Program-made: the position numbers and the translations under genes
In this document: positions 27,304-36,488 of the stretch, piece after piece
How positions within the stretch are numbered: position 1 is the first letter of the stretch
Layout of the letters: each line of letters opens with the position of its first letter
Source of the DNA: Candidatus Heimdallarchaeota archaeon
GTDB taxonomy: Archaea > Asgardarchaeota > Heimdallarchaeia > Heimdallarchaeales > Kariarchaeaceae
Assembly: GCA_015522385.1 (NCBI GenBank)
Contig: WAMJ01000033.1
Location: 16,917 to 80,916, forward strand
Length of the DNA: 64,000 bases
Reading direction: 5' to 3'
The notes under the pieces: model-generated
What the model was told of the DNA's origin: nothing
Database searches by the model: none
What the model saw: only the letters and a program-made list of their open reading frames with translations

Positions 27304-29041
27304 CCCTGTCGAGCTCGGAAAGATATCTTAGGACAAATTGCTCCAAGGTCTGGTGATCGACCGAGGAGTCGGTTCTGACCTCGATGACCACAGGTGAGGG
27401 ATCGAGGATCTCCTCTGAGATAAGTATCTGGAAATTCTCCCTACCTTTGACCAGTCTGTATCGAATGTTGAACCCCCTTGCCAATCCCTCGATATCAACA
27501 GTTTGTGGGGTTAAAAAGAATTGAGGAAATACCTCATTGTGATTAGATATGGGAAGTCTGTGGAAGATTCCCCCACCCGAATTGTTCATCACCACTATTT
27601 TCAAATTAATCTGGTACATGTGAACGGTCAATAACGCGTTCAAGTCGTGCAGGAAGGCGAGATCCCCTATGAATATCACATTCATCCTGGCCCTCGTGAA
27701 CAGAGCGATTCCCGCTGCGGTGCTAATGTTTCCATCTATCCCAGAAGCCCCCCTGTTCCCGAAGATGTGAACATCTTTCTCGAAAGGTAGGATGAACTGG
27801 TCAATATTTCTGATGCTCAGGCTGTTGGAAGCAAATACATTTGAGCGGTTAGGGAGGTTCTGCACTATGTTGGCAATGATACTGGCATCTGTCTTCTCAC
27901 TGTTGACATATTCAGATACCTTGTCCCGGTGGTATCTTTCCATTTTCCTGTATCTTTTCAGATACTCTCCAGATCTCTTTTGAGGACTATCAATCCTTCT
28001 CACCAAGGCACTGATGAGATCGGTGGTATCTCCTCCGACGAAGAGATCTGTTCTGAAGCTCTCGTCAGACCACCTGTCCCCTAGTTGAATCCGGAAACAG
28101 TCCGAGGTCTCGAGGAATCTAAGCAGATACTTCGAGGTCACTGCCCTTCCGAATTGCAGGATGACATCTGGTCTCAGGTACTCCATCACCTTGTCCGACT
28201 GTAAAAATGTTTCGTACCCCGAGATTATGTTCTCACCGACCTGGGTGGATATCCTCAGATTGCTTAGTGGATCTGCGAGTATAGGGTATCCTAAGTACCT
28301 TGACAAGACATTCACCGCTGCCACCAGCTCAATGTTCCGGACGTCATTGACTGGCCCGAAGACGATAATCCCTTTCTCCTCACTCAACTTGGAAACAATG
28401 GTTTCGACCGTTTCTTCATCAATCTGCAATGAGGTTCTCTTTATCTTTGGTGTCCGCTTCGGGTACTCGCCCCTGAATTGGCTTACTGATTTCAGTTCAC
28501 CGGAGTTCTCCAGAGGTTTGTCGAAGGGGAAGTTAAAGTGAACAACCCCTCCCTCTTCGGCCACGGAGTAACCCCGGGCCGCTTCAGCCCTGACTTGTGC
28601 AAAGCTGGTAGTCTCGTCCCTTGGTGGTGGCATCTCCACAAATCGCTTGACGAACGAACCATAGAATTTTATCTGGTCTATGGTCTGATTTGCTCCACTG
28701 TTCCTGAGCCTGTGGGGGCGATCCGCAGTCAACAGGATAAGGGGTATCCCACTCTGCTCCGCTTCCACAACAGCAGGCATGAAATTTGCCAGAGCGCTCC
28801 CCGAGGTACAGATCAATCCGACGGGCTTCTGAGAAATCTTGGCTATACCCATGGCGAAGAATGCTGCACTTCTCTCATCGAGGACTGAGTAGACCTCGAT
28901 TGTATTACTTCGTTGAGCTGCAGCGATTGTAAGTGGAGTGGATCTCGAACCAGGAGCTACGCATATTGCCTCCAATCCAGATTCAATCAGAGCATCGATA
29001 AATATCTGAGAGAGCAGAACATTCGCGTTATATTTATTCAT
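27293..29041 (-). CDS. menD: SEPHCHC synthase MenD
   Basis: MenD joins 2-oxoglutarate and isochorismate in a thiamin diphosphate-dependent step of menaquinone synthesis. The 582-residue protein shows ICVAPGSRSTPLTIAAAQ (about 26-43), the ThDP-contacting DERSAAFFAMGIAK with conserved Glu, SGSALANFMPAVVEA and SGIPLILLTADRPHRLRNSGANQ. The C-terminal ThDP fold has NRGASGIDGNISTAAGIAL and GDLAFLHDLNAL with NNSGGGIFHRLPI. It begins directly after the menF stop, so the two are one operon. Confidence 0.97.
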   Translation of the reverse strand: MNKYNANVLLSQIFIDALIESGLEAICVAPGSRSTPLTIAAAQRSNTIEVYSVLDERSAAFFAMGIAKISQKPVGLICTSGSALANFMPAVVEAEQSGIPLILLTADRPHRLRNSGANQTIDQIKFYGSFVKRFVEMPPPRDETTSFAQVRAEAARGYSVAEEGGVVHFNFPFDKPLENSGELKSVSQFRGEYPKRTPKIKRTSLQIDEETVETIVSKLSEEKGIIVFGPVNDVRNIELVAAVNVLSRYLGYPILADPLSNLRISTQVGENIISGYETFLQSDKVMEYLRPDVILQFGRAVTSKYLLRFLETSDCFRIQLGDRWSDESFRTDLFVGGDTTDLISALVRRIDSPQKRSGEYLKRYRKMERYHRDKVSEYVNSEKTDASIIANIVQNLPNRSNVFASNSLSIRNIDQFILPFEKDVHIFGNRGASGIDGNISTAAGIALFTRARMNVIFIGDLAFLHDLNALLTVHMYQINLKIVVMNNSGGGIFHRLPISNHNEVFPQFFLTPQTVDIEGLARGFNIRYRLVKGRENFQILISEEILDPSPVVIEVRTDSSVDHQTLEQFVLRYLSELDRAIA

Positions 29042-30316
29042 TCAATCCTTCTCCAAGACTTTGATAATTGGACTAAATTTTAACTCTGTCTCTTCCCACT
29101 CCCCTGCCGGGTCAGATTGTTCGACAATTCCCGCACCTGTAGTCACGATGATCTCCTCTGGACGAATCAGAGCAGAGCGAATCCCGACATAGAATTCTCC
29201 GTCACCCTTGCTGTCTATCCATCCAATCGGTGACCCATACCATCCCCTCTTTTTCTTCTCTATCTTCGATATCGCTTTTATTGCACTGTCCCTCGGAAGT
29301 CCCCCGAGCGCAGGTGTGGGATGCAGTGTTTTCACCATGTCAAGGAGCTCTACTCCAACCATGAGCTCCCCTCTGATCTCTGTGTTCAGGTGGTGGATGT
29401 AGCCCAAGGTCCTTACTCCTATAGGTGCTACTCGAATTTCATTACAGAATTCCCGAGCTAATCTTACAATTTCCTCCACGACGATATCATGTTCCTCCCT
29501 CTCCTTCTCACTCAATAATAAGGTCTGTTTGTTCTGCTCGTCTTCTAGGTTACTTCTTCCCCTCGGGGCACTTCCAGCCAGTGCCTCGGTATAGAATGAG
29601 AGCCCCTTCTTTCTTGCTAATAGCTCGGGTGTTGCACCGAGGAAGATGTCATCTGCCCTCTTGAACATGAAGCAGTAATTCTCACTGTATTCTGAGATAA
29701 GATTTCTAAAGACCCTCAAGTGATCTCCTTGCTCATAACGGATTATTTTCGATCGGGATATGACAATCTTCTTCAGACCTTCAGACAGGAGTAACTTTGT
29801 CTGTTCCATCATCCTGAACCACTCTTCCTTTTCAGGTACATCACTCGTCTCAATTTGTGAATATTTGGTTCCATGGTTCACCGCAGGACGTTGTTTCAAT
29901 CTCTGCAATTCATCTCTTAAGTCCTTCTCCGTGACTACATTTCCACTCATTCTGCACACCGTGAGGAAGGTACCGTCTTCATCTTTTCGGAAATTGTAGC
30001 GGTGGAGGAGGAACTGGGCTGGTGGAAAATTCTCCCATGCTCTCTCACCGTCGAAGCTGAATCCAGCAAAGAAGACCGGAGGTATATCCTCCCCATAAAT
30101 GACCATCTTGGAGAGTATCCTGTCCATCGCAGTCTTCAGCTTGGTGAATCTTTCCTTCCCATTTGATTCAACAACCTGCTCAATCACTGCGCCGCTCAGA
30201 AATACACCGTTGTATCTTATGGACGACTCATCTCGATCACTGAACATTCTCAGAAATTCTAATCCATCCATTTTAACCCTCTCGGAGTAGATATAGAGGA
30301 CTCTCTCCTTGGTCAT
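29042..30316 (-). CDS. menF: Isochorismate synthase MenF
   Basis: MenF converts chorismate to isochorismate, the entry to menaquinone synthesis. The 424-residue protein has the chorismate-binding domain: KKIVISRSKI, ATPELLARKKGLSFYTEALA, GSAPRG, a SEKEREEHDIVVEEI helix, TLHPTPALGGLPR and the C-terminal IGWIDSKGDGEFYVGIRSAL with TGAGIVEQSDP. Start ATG 30316 has a TATA-like TCTTTTATTGG (about 30337-30346) 25 bases upstream, consistent with a leaderless first gene. The menF-menD pair mirrors bacterial order. Confidence 0.96.
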   Translation of the reverse strand: MTKERVLYIYSERVKMDGLEFLRMFSDRDESSIRYNGVFLSGAVIEQVVESNGKERFTKLKTAMDRILSKMVIYGEDIPPVFFAGFSFDGERAWENFPPAQFLLHRYNFRKDEDGTFLTVCRMSGNVVTEKDLRDELQRLKQRPAVNHGTKYSQIETSDVPEKEEWFRMMEQTKLLLSEGLKKIVISRSKIIRYEQGDHLRVFRNLISEYSENYCFMFKRADDIFLGATPELLARKKGLSFYTEALAGSAPRGRSNLEDEQNKQTLLLSEKEREEHDIVVEEIVRLAREFCNEIRVAPIGVRTLGYIHHLNTEIRGELMVGVELLDMVKTLHPTPALGGLPRDSAIKAISKIEKKKRGWYGSPIGWIDSKGDGEFYVGIRSALIRPEEIIVTTGAGIVEQSDPAGEWEETELKFSPIIKVLEKD

Positions 30317-30422
30317 TTACTGGTCATTGATCCAATAAAAGATAAGATTTTATGAGGTGAACGGGCTCATTTCTTGAGTATCGGGTCAAAAAACACTAAA
30401 GCCCCTGATTGTTCTCAAACAT

Positions 30423-31358
30423 ATGACAGATCAGATGAGCAAGCTCGACGTCTGGAAGATTGCCATTCGACCACACACGCTGCCAGCAGCAGTTGGTCCA
30501 GTTCTGGTTGGTATCTCATTCGCTGTAACTCTGGGTAAGTTCAGACTTCTGCCATCATTGGCCGCTCTCCTCGGCGCTCTACTTCTCCAGATCCTATCCA
30601 ATCTTGGAAATGACTACTACGACTTCCTCAAGGGATTCGACACAGAGGAGAGAATTGGTTTTACAAGGGTTGCCGCTGGTGGACTTATCTCGATTAAAGA
30701 GCTCAAAATTGGCATACTTGTAAATATAGTCCTCGCTGTTATCACAGGGTTCTACATCATATTTTCTGTTATTGAATACACTGTATTTGGGGTGAACGGA
30801 TCTCTCTTCATTCTTGGAATAGGGGTTCTCTCTCTCATCTTTGCTCTGCTGTACTCCGGTGGGCCTTACCCTCTTTCGGTATTGGGGCTTGGTGATCTAT
30901 TCGTCCTGATCTTCTTTGGATTCTTCGCGGTTACAGGCACGTTCTTCGTAAATACAGGTACCATAAGCTATGCTGTTCTTATCGGCTCCCTAGGACCTGG
31001 ATTACTCATTACTGCTATCTTGGTGGTCAATAATTACAGGGACTATGAGACTGATAAGAAGTTGGGGAAGAACACGCTTGTTGTCCGTTTTGGAGAGAAA
31101 TTCGGACAGACGGAATACTTCCTGCTCATCCTGATCCCGTATATCATCCCGTTTCTTCTCTTCTTCATGTACGCTAATTTCTCGATCTTTATCGTTCTCC
31201 CATTACTCACAGTTACCATGGCCAAGAACAACATAGCCGAGCTCAATCCACAGACTCCAAAGCCAAAGCTGAACTCTCTCCTTGGAAAGACTGCGAAACT
31301 CTCACTGTACTATAGCGTCCTCTTCGCCATTGGCATCTCTCTCAGGTTGCCTCTCTGA
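30423..31358 (+). CDS. menA: 1,4-dihydroxy-2-naphthoate prenyltransferase MenA
   Basis: The 311-residue membrane enzyme attaches the isoprenoid tail to the naphthoquinone ring. Motifs are IRPHTLPAAVGPVLVG at the N-terminus, the first Asp motif LGNDYYDFLKGFDTEERIGF, the AAGGLIS block and the second Asp motif NNYRDYETDKKLGKNTLVVR. These match MenA rather than lipid UbiA enzymes. A TATA-like box near 30390-30400 suits a leaderless ATG at 30423. It is divergent from menF, which with menD and menE supports a near complete pathway; menB, menC and menH are not in the window. Confidence 0.94.
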   Translation: MTDQMSKLDVWKIAIRPHTLPAAVGPVLVGISFAVTLGKFRLLPSLAALLGALLLQILSNLGNDYYDFLKGFDTEERIGFTRVAAGGLISIKELKIGILVNIVLAVITGFYIIFSVIEYTVFGVNGSLFILGIGVLSLIFALLYSGGPYPLSVLGLGDLFVLIFFGFFAVTGTFFVNTGTISYAVLIGSLGPGLLITAILVVNNYRDYETDKKLGKNTLVVRFGEKFGQTEYFLLILIPYIIPFLLFFMYANFSIFIVLPLLTVTMAKNNIAELNPQTPKPKLNSLLGKTAKLSLYYSVLFAIGISLRLPL

Positions 31359-31361
31359 TCC

Positions 31362-32123
31362 TCATAAGAACGAGCGAATAATTCTCTTCAAGACCACATC
31401 TCTCACTTTTCCATACAGCAGTACAAGCTCATCTCTTAGTTCCTTACTCTCATCGACCTCTACGAGACTCAGCAGGGTCTTTGCAATGTCGTGAGCGTTG
31501 TTCAACTTTCTTCGGAGCTCAAGTGACTGTAGAAAGTAACTTCTTGCCATCTTAGATCTTCCTGTGACCTTGTACAATCTTCCCAGATCACGCAGTGTTG
31601 TTCCAACAAGTGCTCGGGTTCTGGTCTGTCTCCGAAGAGCGAGGGCGTGTAAGTAGTGCATCTCTGCTACCTTTACCCTACCTAGTGACAGCAGGATATT
31701 TCCCGTATTGTTGTGAAAATATGACATCCCGATTGGATCTCCCCACATCTTACGGGAGTGTTGCAGGAGTTCGAGGGCTCTCTTATATCTTTCTGAACTA
31801 TTCTCTTTCTTCCCCTTTGACCATTCTATTAGTGCCAGAAGATTGTAGGCTTTCGCAGGGGTGGACTCCGTAGCCCGGTGAGCCCAATATTCAGCTTGGG
31901 AATACTGCCCCATTCTCCAGTAGGCATAAGCTACAAGGACATATGCTTGAGGGTGTCCTGCATCCACCGTTTCTTCGGCAAGTTGAAGTGCAGATTTGTA
32001 ATCCCCCTCCTTCTCGGCAATACTACTCTTCACCGCTTCTCTTTCACCCGATATGGAGGGGTCAACAGAAGAGATTGCTTTCTCAAAATCCCCCTGAAGG
32101 ATGAAGTACCAGCTGTCCTTCAT
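31362..32123 (-). CDS. Tetratricopeptide repeat protein
   Basis: The 253-residue product is all-helical and shows TPR units such as YVLVAYAYWRMGQYSQAEYWAHRAT, KAYNLLALIEWS-KGKKENSSERYKRAL and GNILLSLGRVKVAEMHYLHALAL. TPR arrays bind protein partners. It starts right after the stop of the UbiA fusion gene and shares its direction, so it is co-transcribed with it. Its partner is unknown; a role in assembling or controlling quinone enzymes is speculative. Confidence 0.85.
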   Translation of the reverse strand: MKDSWYFILQGDFEKAISSVDPSISGEREAVKSSIAEKEGDYKSALQLAEETVDAGHPQAYVLVAYAYWRMGQYSQAEYWAHRATESTPAKAYNLLALIEWSKGKKENSSERYKRALELLQHSRKMWGDPIGMSYFHNNTGNILLSLGRVKVAEMHYLHALALRRQTRTRALVGTTLRDLGRLYKVTGRSKMARSYFLQSLELRRKLNNAHDIAKTLLSLVEVDESKELRDELVLLYGKVRDVVLKRIIRSFL

Positions 32124-33611
32124 TCAAATCACCAGAGCCGTGACGATCATGGTAGCAGAGGTGAGCACATAGACAACATAGGTTTTCCACTGATTTTCGT
32201 ACTTCCACTGAATCAAGAGTGCAATAGGGAAAAATAGAACTACGTACTTCAATGATACGATGGATGACCACAGTATCAGGATGAACAATATGGTGAGGAG
32301 TACCGTCTGTACAGCTTTATACCGTTCCTTCCCTACTACTTGAAGAAGTGTTAACTTCCCAGCCCTTTTCTCTGCTTCAAACTCCTTGAATTCTCCATCT
32401 ACAAGGAGTCGGAGAGTCAGAACTGCTAGTATTGAGACCATGATATACGGTTGAAAGTCAAACGCGATTTCTCCCTTCTGGATATACCACCCGCCAATAA
32501 ACGGTAGGTAGCTCCATGTCACGAGAATTGTGAGTTCCCCCAACCCCCGTCTTCCCAAAGATACCGGTGGAAGTGAGTACAGCAGTGCGAGTACTGCCCC
32601 GATTCCACCTATTAACAGCACGATATTCCCAGGGGCTAGGGAATTGAGGAAAAGCCCTAATATTCCTCCCAGAAGCATCAGTGATCCCCCCTGAATGAGT
32701 GTACTTTCCGGGAGACTCAATCGGTGCTGAATGAATCTGCTGGAACCATGGATATTATCCTGTTTAAGTACGGGTTGGTAAAAGTGTAGATCTTTCGAGG
32801 TGAGGTAGTCGAAGAAGTCATTCAGGAGGTTACCTGCAATCTGAATCATCACCAGAGCAACCAGTCCAAGTAGGTAGACAATGGTGTCGAAATGACCTGC
32901 AAGAACAGAGCCCAATGTATAGGGTACGGTAGATTCGAGGATAAGGGGTGATCTTATCCTCGCGAGGTTAAACATCACTCTCTCCTTCAGCCAAGAGAGT
33001 GTCTTTATTCGGTAATTTGTATTTTTAATTCTGTAAGTCTCAAGTTCGGTCTTCTTCCCGTACTGCATAGTGTGTGGCTCAAATCTAATTGTGACACCAT
33101 CCTCATCTTCGATCCTTCCGTTGCCATCAATGGACAATGTCCCAATACCCCTTCGATCTGATGGAAGAAGAACAGTGAGTCTTGAAGAGTACCTCAATGA
33201 CCTCACGATATGCGAGTACGGGTCGAGTGTGATATAGAATGTGCCATCCTCCTGGAGTGAGATTTCGCATCTATCACTCAGTACCCCGTCTCCTATCCCT
33301 GAGGTGACCGTTCCCTCAGTCAGGTTCTCTATTGACTCCCTGTACAATCTCTCGTTGAACGAGTCGAGGTACTCAAGAGCATGCGGGATATTCGTCTGAA
33401 TGGAGTTGTAGTAGTCCTCTTTAGGGAACAGTCTCTCCACGATTCGATCGATCTGGAAGATGTTCCCAGACGCATTCCCCATATATATCCGGTGGCTGAA
33501 CCCCTCGTTCCTACTCTTTATTGGGTCATCCATAACAAAGATCTGAGATTTTCCCACGCTGTACGCCGGGGATATGCTCAATGATTCTTCACTCTCATCT
33601 GTGATCCTCAC
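32124..33611 (-). CDS. UbiA-type prenyltransferase fused to an N-terminal split-barrel-like domain
   Basis: Residues about 220-495 form a UbiA membrane domain with eight or nine spans. The first Asp motif is intact (GNLLNDFFDYLTSKD), but the second is altered to VDGEFKEFEAEKRAGKLTL, where Glu replaces several Asp. Residues 1-215 are soluble; GTFYITLDPYSHIVRSLR with TVLLPSDRRGIGTLSIDGNG suggests a flavin-reductase or PNPOx-like split barrel. The GTG start at 33611 is the first standard codon, but the frame reads on upstream as convincing protein to a CTG overlapping the previous stop (CTGA, near 33662), adding about 17 residues. It belongs to the menaquinone neighbourhood and may modify another prenylated quinone. 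Confidence 0.75.
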   Translation of the reverse strand: MRITDESEESLSISPAYSVGKSQIFVMDDPIKSRNEGFSHRIYMGNASGNIFQIDRIVERLFPKEDYYNSIQTNIPHALEYLDSFNERLYRESIENLTEGTVTSGIGDGVLSDRCEISLQEDGTFYITLDPYSHIVRSLRYSSRLTVLLPSDRRGIGTLSIDGNGRIEDEDGVTIRFEPHTMQYGKKTELETYRIKNTNYRIKTLSWLKERVMFNLARIRSPLILESTVPYTLGSVLAGHFDTIVYLLGLVALVMIQIAGNLLNDFFDYLTSKDLHFYQPVLKQDNIHGSSRFIQHRLSLPESTLIQGGSLMLLGGILGLFLNSLAPGNIVLLIGGIGAVLALLYSLPPVSLGRRGLGELTILVTWSYLPFIGGWYIQKGEIAFDFQPYIMVSILAVLTLRLLVDGEFKEFEAEKRAGKLTLLQVVGKERYKAVQTVLLTILFILILWSSIVSLKYVVLFFPIALLIQWKYENQWKTYVVYVLTSATMIVTALVI

Positions 33612-33661
33612 GTATCTCTTCTCAGTTCTCTCTTTGCCTCTGAAGATGATGAAACTGGTTC

Positions 33662-35002
33662 TCAGCGGTGGAACACCCCCTTCTGTCCATCAGACGTAGA
33701 GTATTCAATCCTCGATATCCTCATGGTCACCTGAAGCCTCTTCTGATAGAACGCAAACTCCTGTTCCGAACCTCCTTCTGACTCGATGATTAGGTCGTCC
33801 GAAAACTCCACCTCCCCTGAAATATCGAGTAAAAGATCCTCTCCAGACAGGACTATGGAGACTTCTTTCTCCTCAAACATCGGCCGAAGATCGTTGTAAA
33901 AAATTAATGGTGGCTCTATTTTCAGTATCCCATTCCTGTAGTTAAATCTTGTTGGAAAGAATCTTGGATTATTTGCACCTGATACGACAACACATTCCTT
34001 CGTCTCCTTCAGGAGGGACTCCACCTCAGACAACAGCTGCGCGGTGGAACCATTGATGTTGAAAGTAAGCAATCCTTGAAGTGTATTCATAGGCAATGAT
34101 GGGCACGTCAGGCTTAATCCACCTGGTCTCAATTGGTAGTGCTCGACATTCAACAACTCCCCCATTGCCTCGATGAGTCCCTCAGATTTTCCGACCACGA
34201 TGATGTGTGTTCCACCACGCTGTTCTTGACCGATGTAATCTCCCAGTCCTGACTTGACAATGGGATACTGCCGTGCATCGAGTATTAGTATCCCGGTTCT
34301 ATGTGTAAGAACCACCTCTAACGGATCTGTTTTCTGAAGGAAATGCACGATCCTCTCCCTCTGATCCTCTGCAAAATTGATGTGTACCGTAATGACAGAA
34401 TCATTCATTCTGTATGACTTCAGCGGTGACCTGTCAAAGTATGAGAGATTATTTGTGACGAGAGTTCTTTTACCATCTGTGACGAGCACCTCGGTGTCCT
34501 CTTTCAGTGCTTTTTCCATGATTTCCCTGTTGATAGGAATGTCAACGGCTTGAAGGAGCAGTTCTTCCCCTGTGTGGTACTTCGAAACCACTTCTGATTT
34601 GATCTCATGGGTTACGTAGACGAGTATCCCTGTGTCGGTGGTCAGGGTATTTAGAATAGTGCCAATACTTTCCCTCTTGGAAAAGGTTACTATGACCTTG
34701 TGAAATCTCGAACTGAATACCTTCCCTACAATCATCTCCAGTAGTTCCTTGTATTTTCCCCTCCTCCTACTGCGGGACGAGTGCAGAACAACTTTCAACT
34801 CTCGGGACATCTCGGATAATATATTCTCCACACTTGGCACATTTTGGAGTGTAGAACGAATTAAATGGTGGAGAACTTGGTCAGTCATATCGTCATCTGT
34901 GCTCTCAAGATCGAGACTATCGATCAAGTATATCAGCAGGTCGCCTCTTCTAAGCGGTATCTCTGGACTCACTTGGGAGCTAGAGAAGACTATACCTGCC
35001 AT
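33662..35002 (-). CDS. Hypothetical protein in the menaquinone region, C-terminal split-barrel-like domain
   Basis: The 446-residue soluble product is not recognised. Its N-terminal 130 residues are helical with basic patches (HSSRSRRRGKYKELLEMIVG); the middle is alpha/beta with VLVTDGKRTLVTNNLSYFDR and LILDARQYPIVKSGLGDYIG; the last 120 residues (CVVVSGANNPRFFPTRFNYR, then LKIEPPLIFYNDLRP) resemble the FMN-binding split barrel of PNPOx-like proteins. A TATA-like GATAAATAATTC about 25 bases upstream of ATG 35002 supports the start. It ends at the possible CTG start of the UbiA fusion, so the two may work together. Confidence 0.7.
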   Translation of the reverse strand: MAGIVFSSSQVSPEIPLRRGDLLIYLIDSLDLESTDDDMTDQVLHHLIRSTLQNVPSVENILSEMSRELKVVLHSSRSRRRGKYKELLEMIVGKVFSSRFHKVIVTFSKRESIGTILNTLTTDTGILVYVTHEIKSEVVSKYHTGEELLLQAVDIPINREIMEKALKEDTEVLVTDGKRTLVTNNLSYFDRSPLKSYRMNDSVITVHINFAEDQRERIVHFLQKTDPLEVVLTHRTGILILDARQYPIVKSGLGDYIGQEQRGGTHIIVVGKSEGLIEAMGELLNVEHYQLRPGGLSLTCPSLPMNTLQGLLTFNINGSTAQLLSEVESLLKETKECVVVSGANNPRFFPTRFNYRNGILKIEPPLIFYNDLRPMFEEKEVSIVLSGEDLLLDISGEVEFSDDLIIESEGGSEQEFAFYQKRLQVTMRISRIEYSTSDGQKGVFHR

Positions 35003-35045
35003 GTGATTTTCTGACGACGAGAATTATTTATCATTTACTAAGTTT

Positions 35046-36389
35046 TCAGGGAGTTTGTGCCAAGAGCCTGCTCACTTCTGCCCTGTTCATCTTGCCCGAG
35101 CTGGTTAATGGAATCTCTCCTATGACGATCCTCTTCGGTACTTTGAATCCGGGGAGATTCAACCGCAAATACTCTATCAATCTATCCTTATCGAAGTCCC
35201 CCTCGACCATCACTTCCACCCGTTCTCCCCACTCGTCATCCTGAATCCCAGTGGCACAGGCTCTCCTAACTCCTTGATACGAAGTGATGACGTCCTCGAT
35301 TTCCAGAGGATATATGTTCTCCCCACCTGAGATGATCGTGTCATCAGCCCTCCCCATGACATGGAGTTCACCTTTGTCGTCTAAGTAGCCTACATCCCCT
35401 GTCACAAATGGCAGACTCCTTCCAGAGTGTAAATAACCCTCGAAGAGTTGCTCCCCATCGATAGCGATCAACCCAGTCTCCCCCCTTCCGACCTCTTCTC
35501 CTCTCTTATCGACGATGGTAATCGACATACCTTCTAATGGGTGACCAACTGTCGTCCTGTCCCTGTACACCATCTCAGGACTCGCTGTTGCGATTTGCGA
35601 GCAGCTCTCTGTCATCCCGTAAGTTGTGTAAATAGGGAGTCTATGATTGACACAGAGTTGGAGCAATGAGTCACTCGGTTTCGCACCTCCGAGAAGGATG
35701 ACCTTCAGATTCTTTAGTGGATCTACGTTCTTCTTCACCATCCTGTACAGCATGGTCGGTACCACGGAGAGGATATTGACCTCCCCCGTGTTGGCGAGTT
35801 CGAGTACACTTTCTGCATCGAATCTCTCCTGAAGAACCATTGTTAATCCCAAGAAAAGTGATCTGAAGAGTATGGCCAGACCCCCTACATGGAACAAGGG
35901 GAGTGTCAGCAACCATCTGTCACCTCGCTCCAACCCCAGCCTCTTGAGCGACGCCCTTGCGTTAGACTCAAAGTTCCTCAAGTTCAAGATCACACCCTTG
36001 GGTGTACCTGAAGTACCTGATGTGAAGAGAATGAATTCTGTATCTAATCGTTTTCTGCCATTAGACCCTGGGATGCGAATGGGTGTTACACCCTTTATAA
36101 CTACCGTTGCTTCTGATATCTCAATCAAATGCCGTCGATCACGTTCAAGCAATCGATTGTTGAGCAGGACAACCCCGCATCCTATCTCAACCAGTGCTAA
36201 GAGGGAGATGATGTCCTCAGCAGAGTTCTTTGGTACAAGTGCAACCCTGTCTGTTGATAAGATCGAGGTGAATTTATCTACCCTCGCGCTGACGAGCTCA
36301 AATACTTTCCGAGAGGTATATTTCTGTTTCCCTGACACAATGAATACGGAATTTGGATCCTCATCGAAGTACTTTTTGAGCACACTCAT
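35046..36389 (-). CDS. menE: o-Succinylbenzoate-CoA ligase MenE
   Basis: MenE activates o-succinylbenzoate with CoA and ATP. The 447-residue acyl-adenylate enzyme has FILFTSGTSGTPKGVILNLR (P-loop, about 116-135), LPLFHVGGLAILFRSL, the IYTTYGMTESCSQIATASPE block, GETGLIAIDGEQLFEGYL, FVTGDVGYLDDKGELHVMGR and the C-terminal TSSGKMNRAE with catalytic Lys. The length is at the short end typical for MenE. The TATA-like CAGATTAAATCA near 36415 is 26 bases before the ATG. Confidence 0.94.
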   Translation of the reverse strand: MSVLKKYFDEDPNSVFIVSGKQKYTSRKVFELVSARVDKFTSILSTDRVALVPKNSAEDIISLLALVEIGCGVVLLNNRLLERDRRHLIEISEATVVIKGVTPIRIPGSNGRKRLDTEFILFTSGTSGTPKGVILNLRNFESNARASLKRLGLERGDRWLLTLPLFHVGGLAILFRSLFLGLTMVLQERFDAESVLELANTGEVNILSVVPTMLYRMVKKNVDPLKNLKVILLGGAKPSDSLLQLCVNHRLPIYTTYGMTESCSQIATASPEMVYRDRTTVGHPLEGMSITIVDKRGEEVGRGETGLIAIDGEQLFEGYLHSGRSLPFVTGDVGYLDDKGELHVMGRADDTIISGGENIYPLEIEDVITSYQGVRRACATGIQDDEWGERVEVMVEGDFDKDRLIEYLRLNLPGFKVPKRIVIGEIPLTSSGKMNRAEVSRLLAQTP

Positions 36390-36488
36390 TCAATATCTCT
36401 TACGGAATCCATGATTTAATCTGCACGGTCGTAGCCACAGGTTTATTTTAAAACAAAGATTAATAATTGAAACAATGGAATAGAATAT

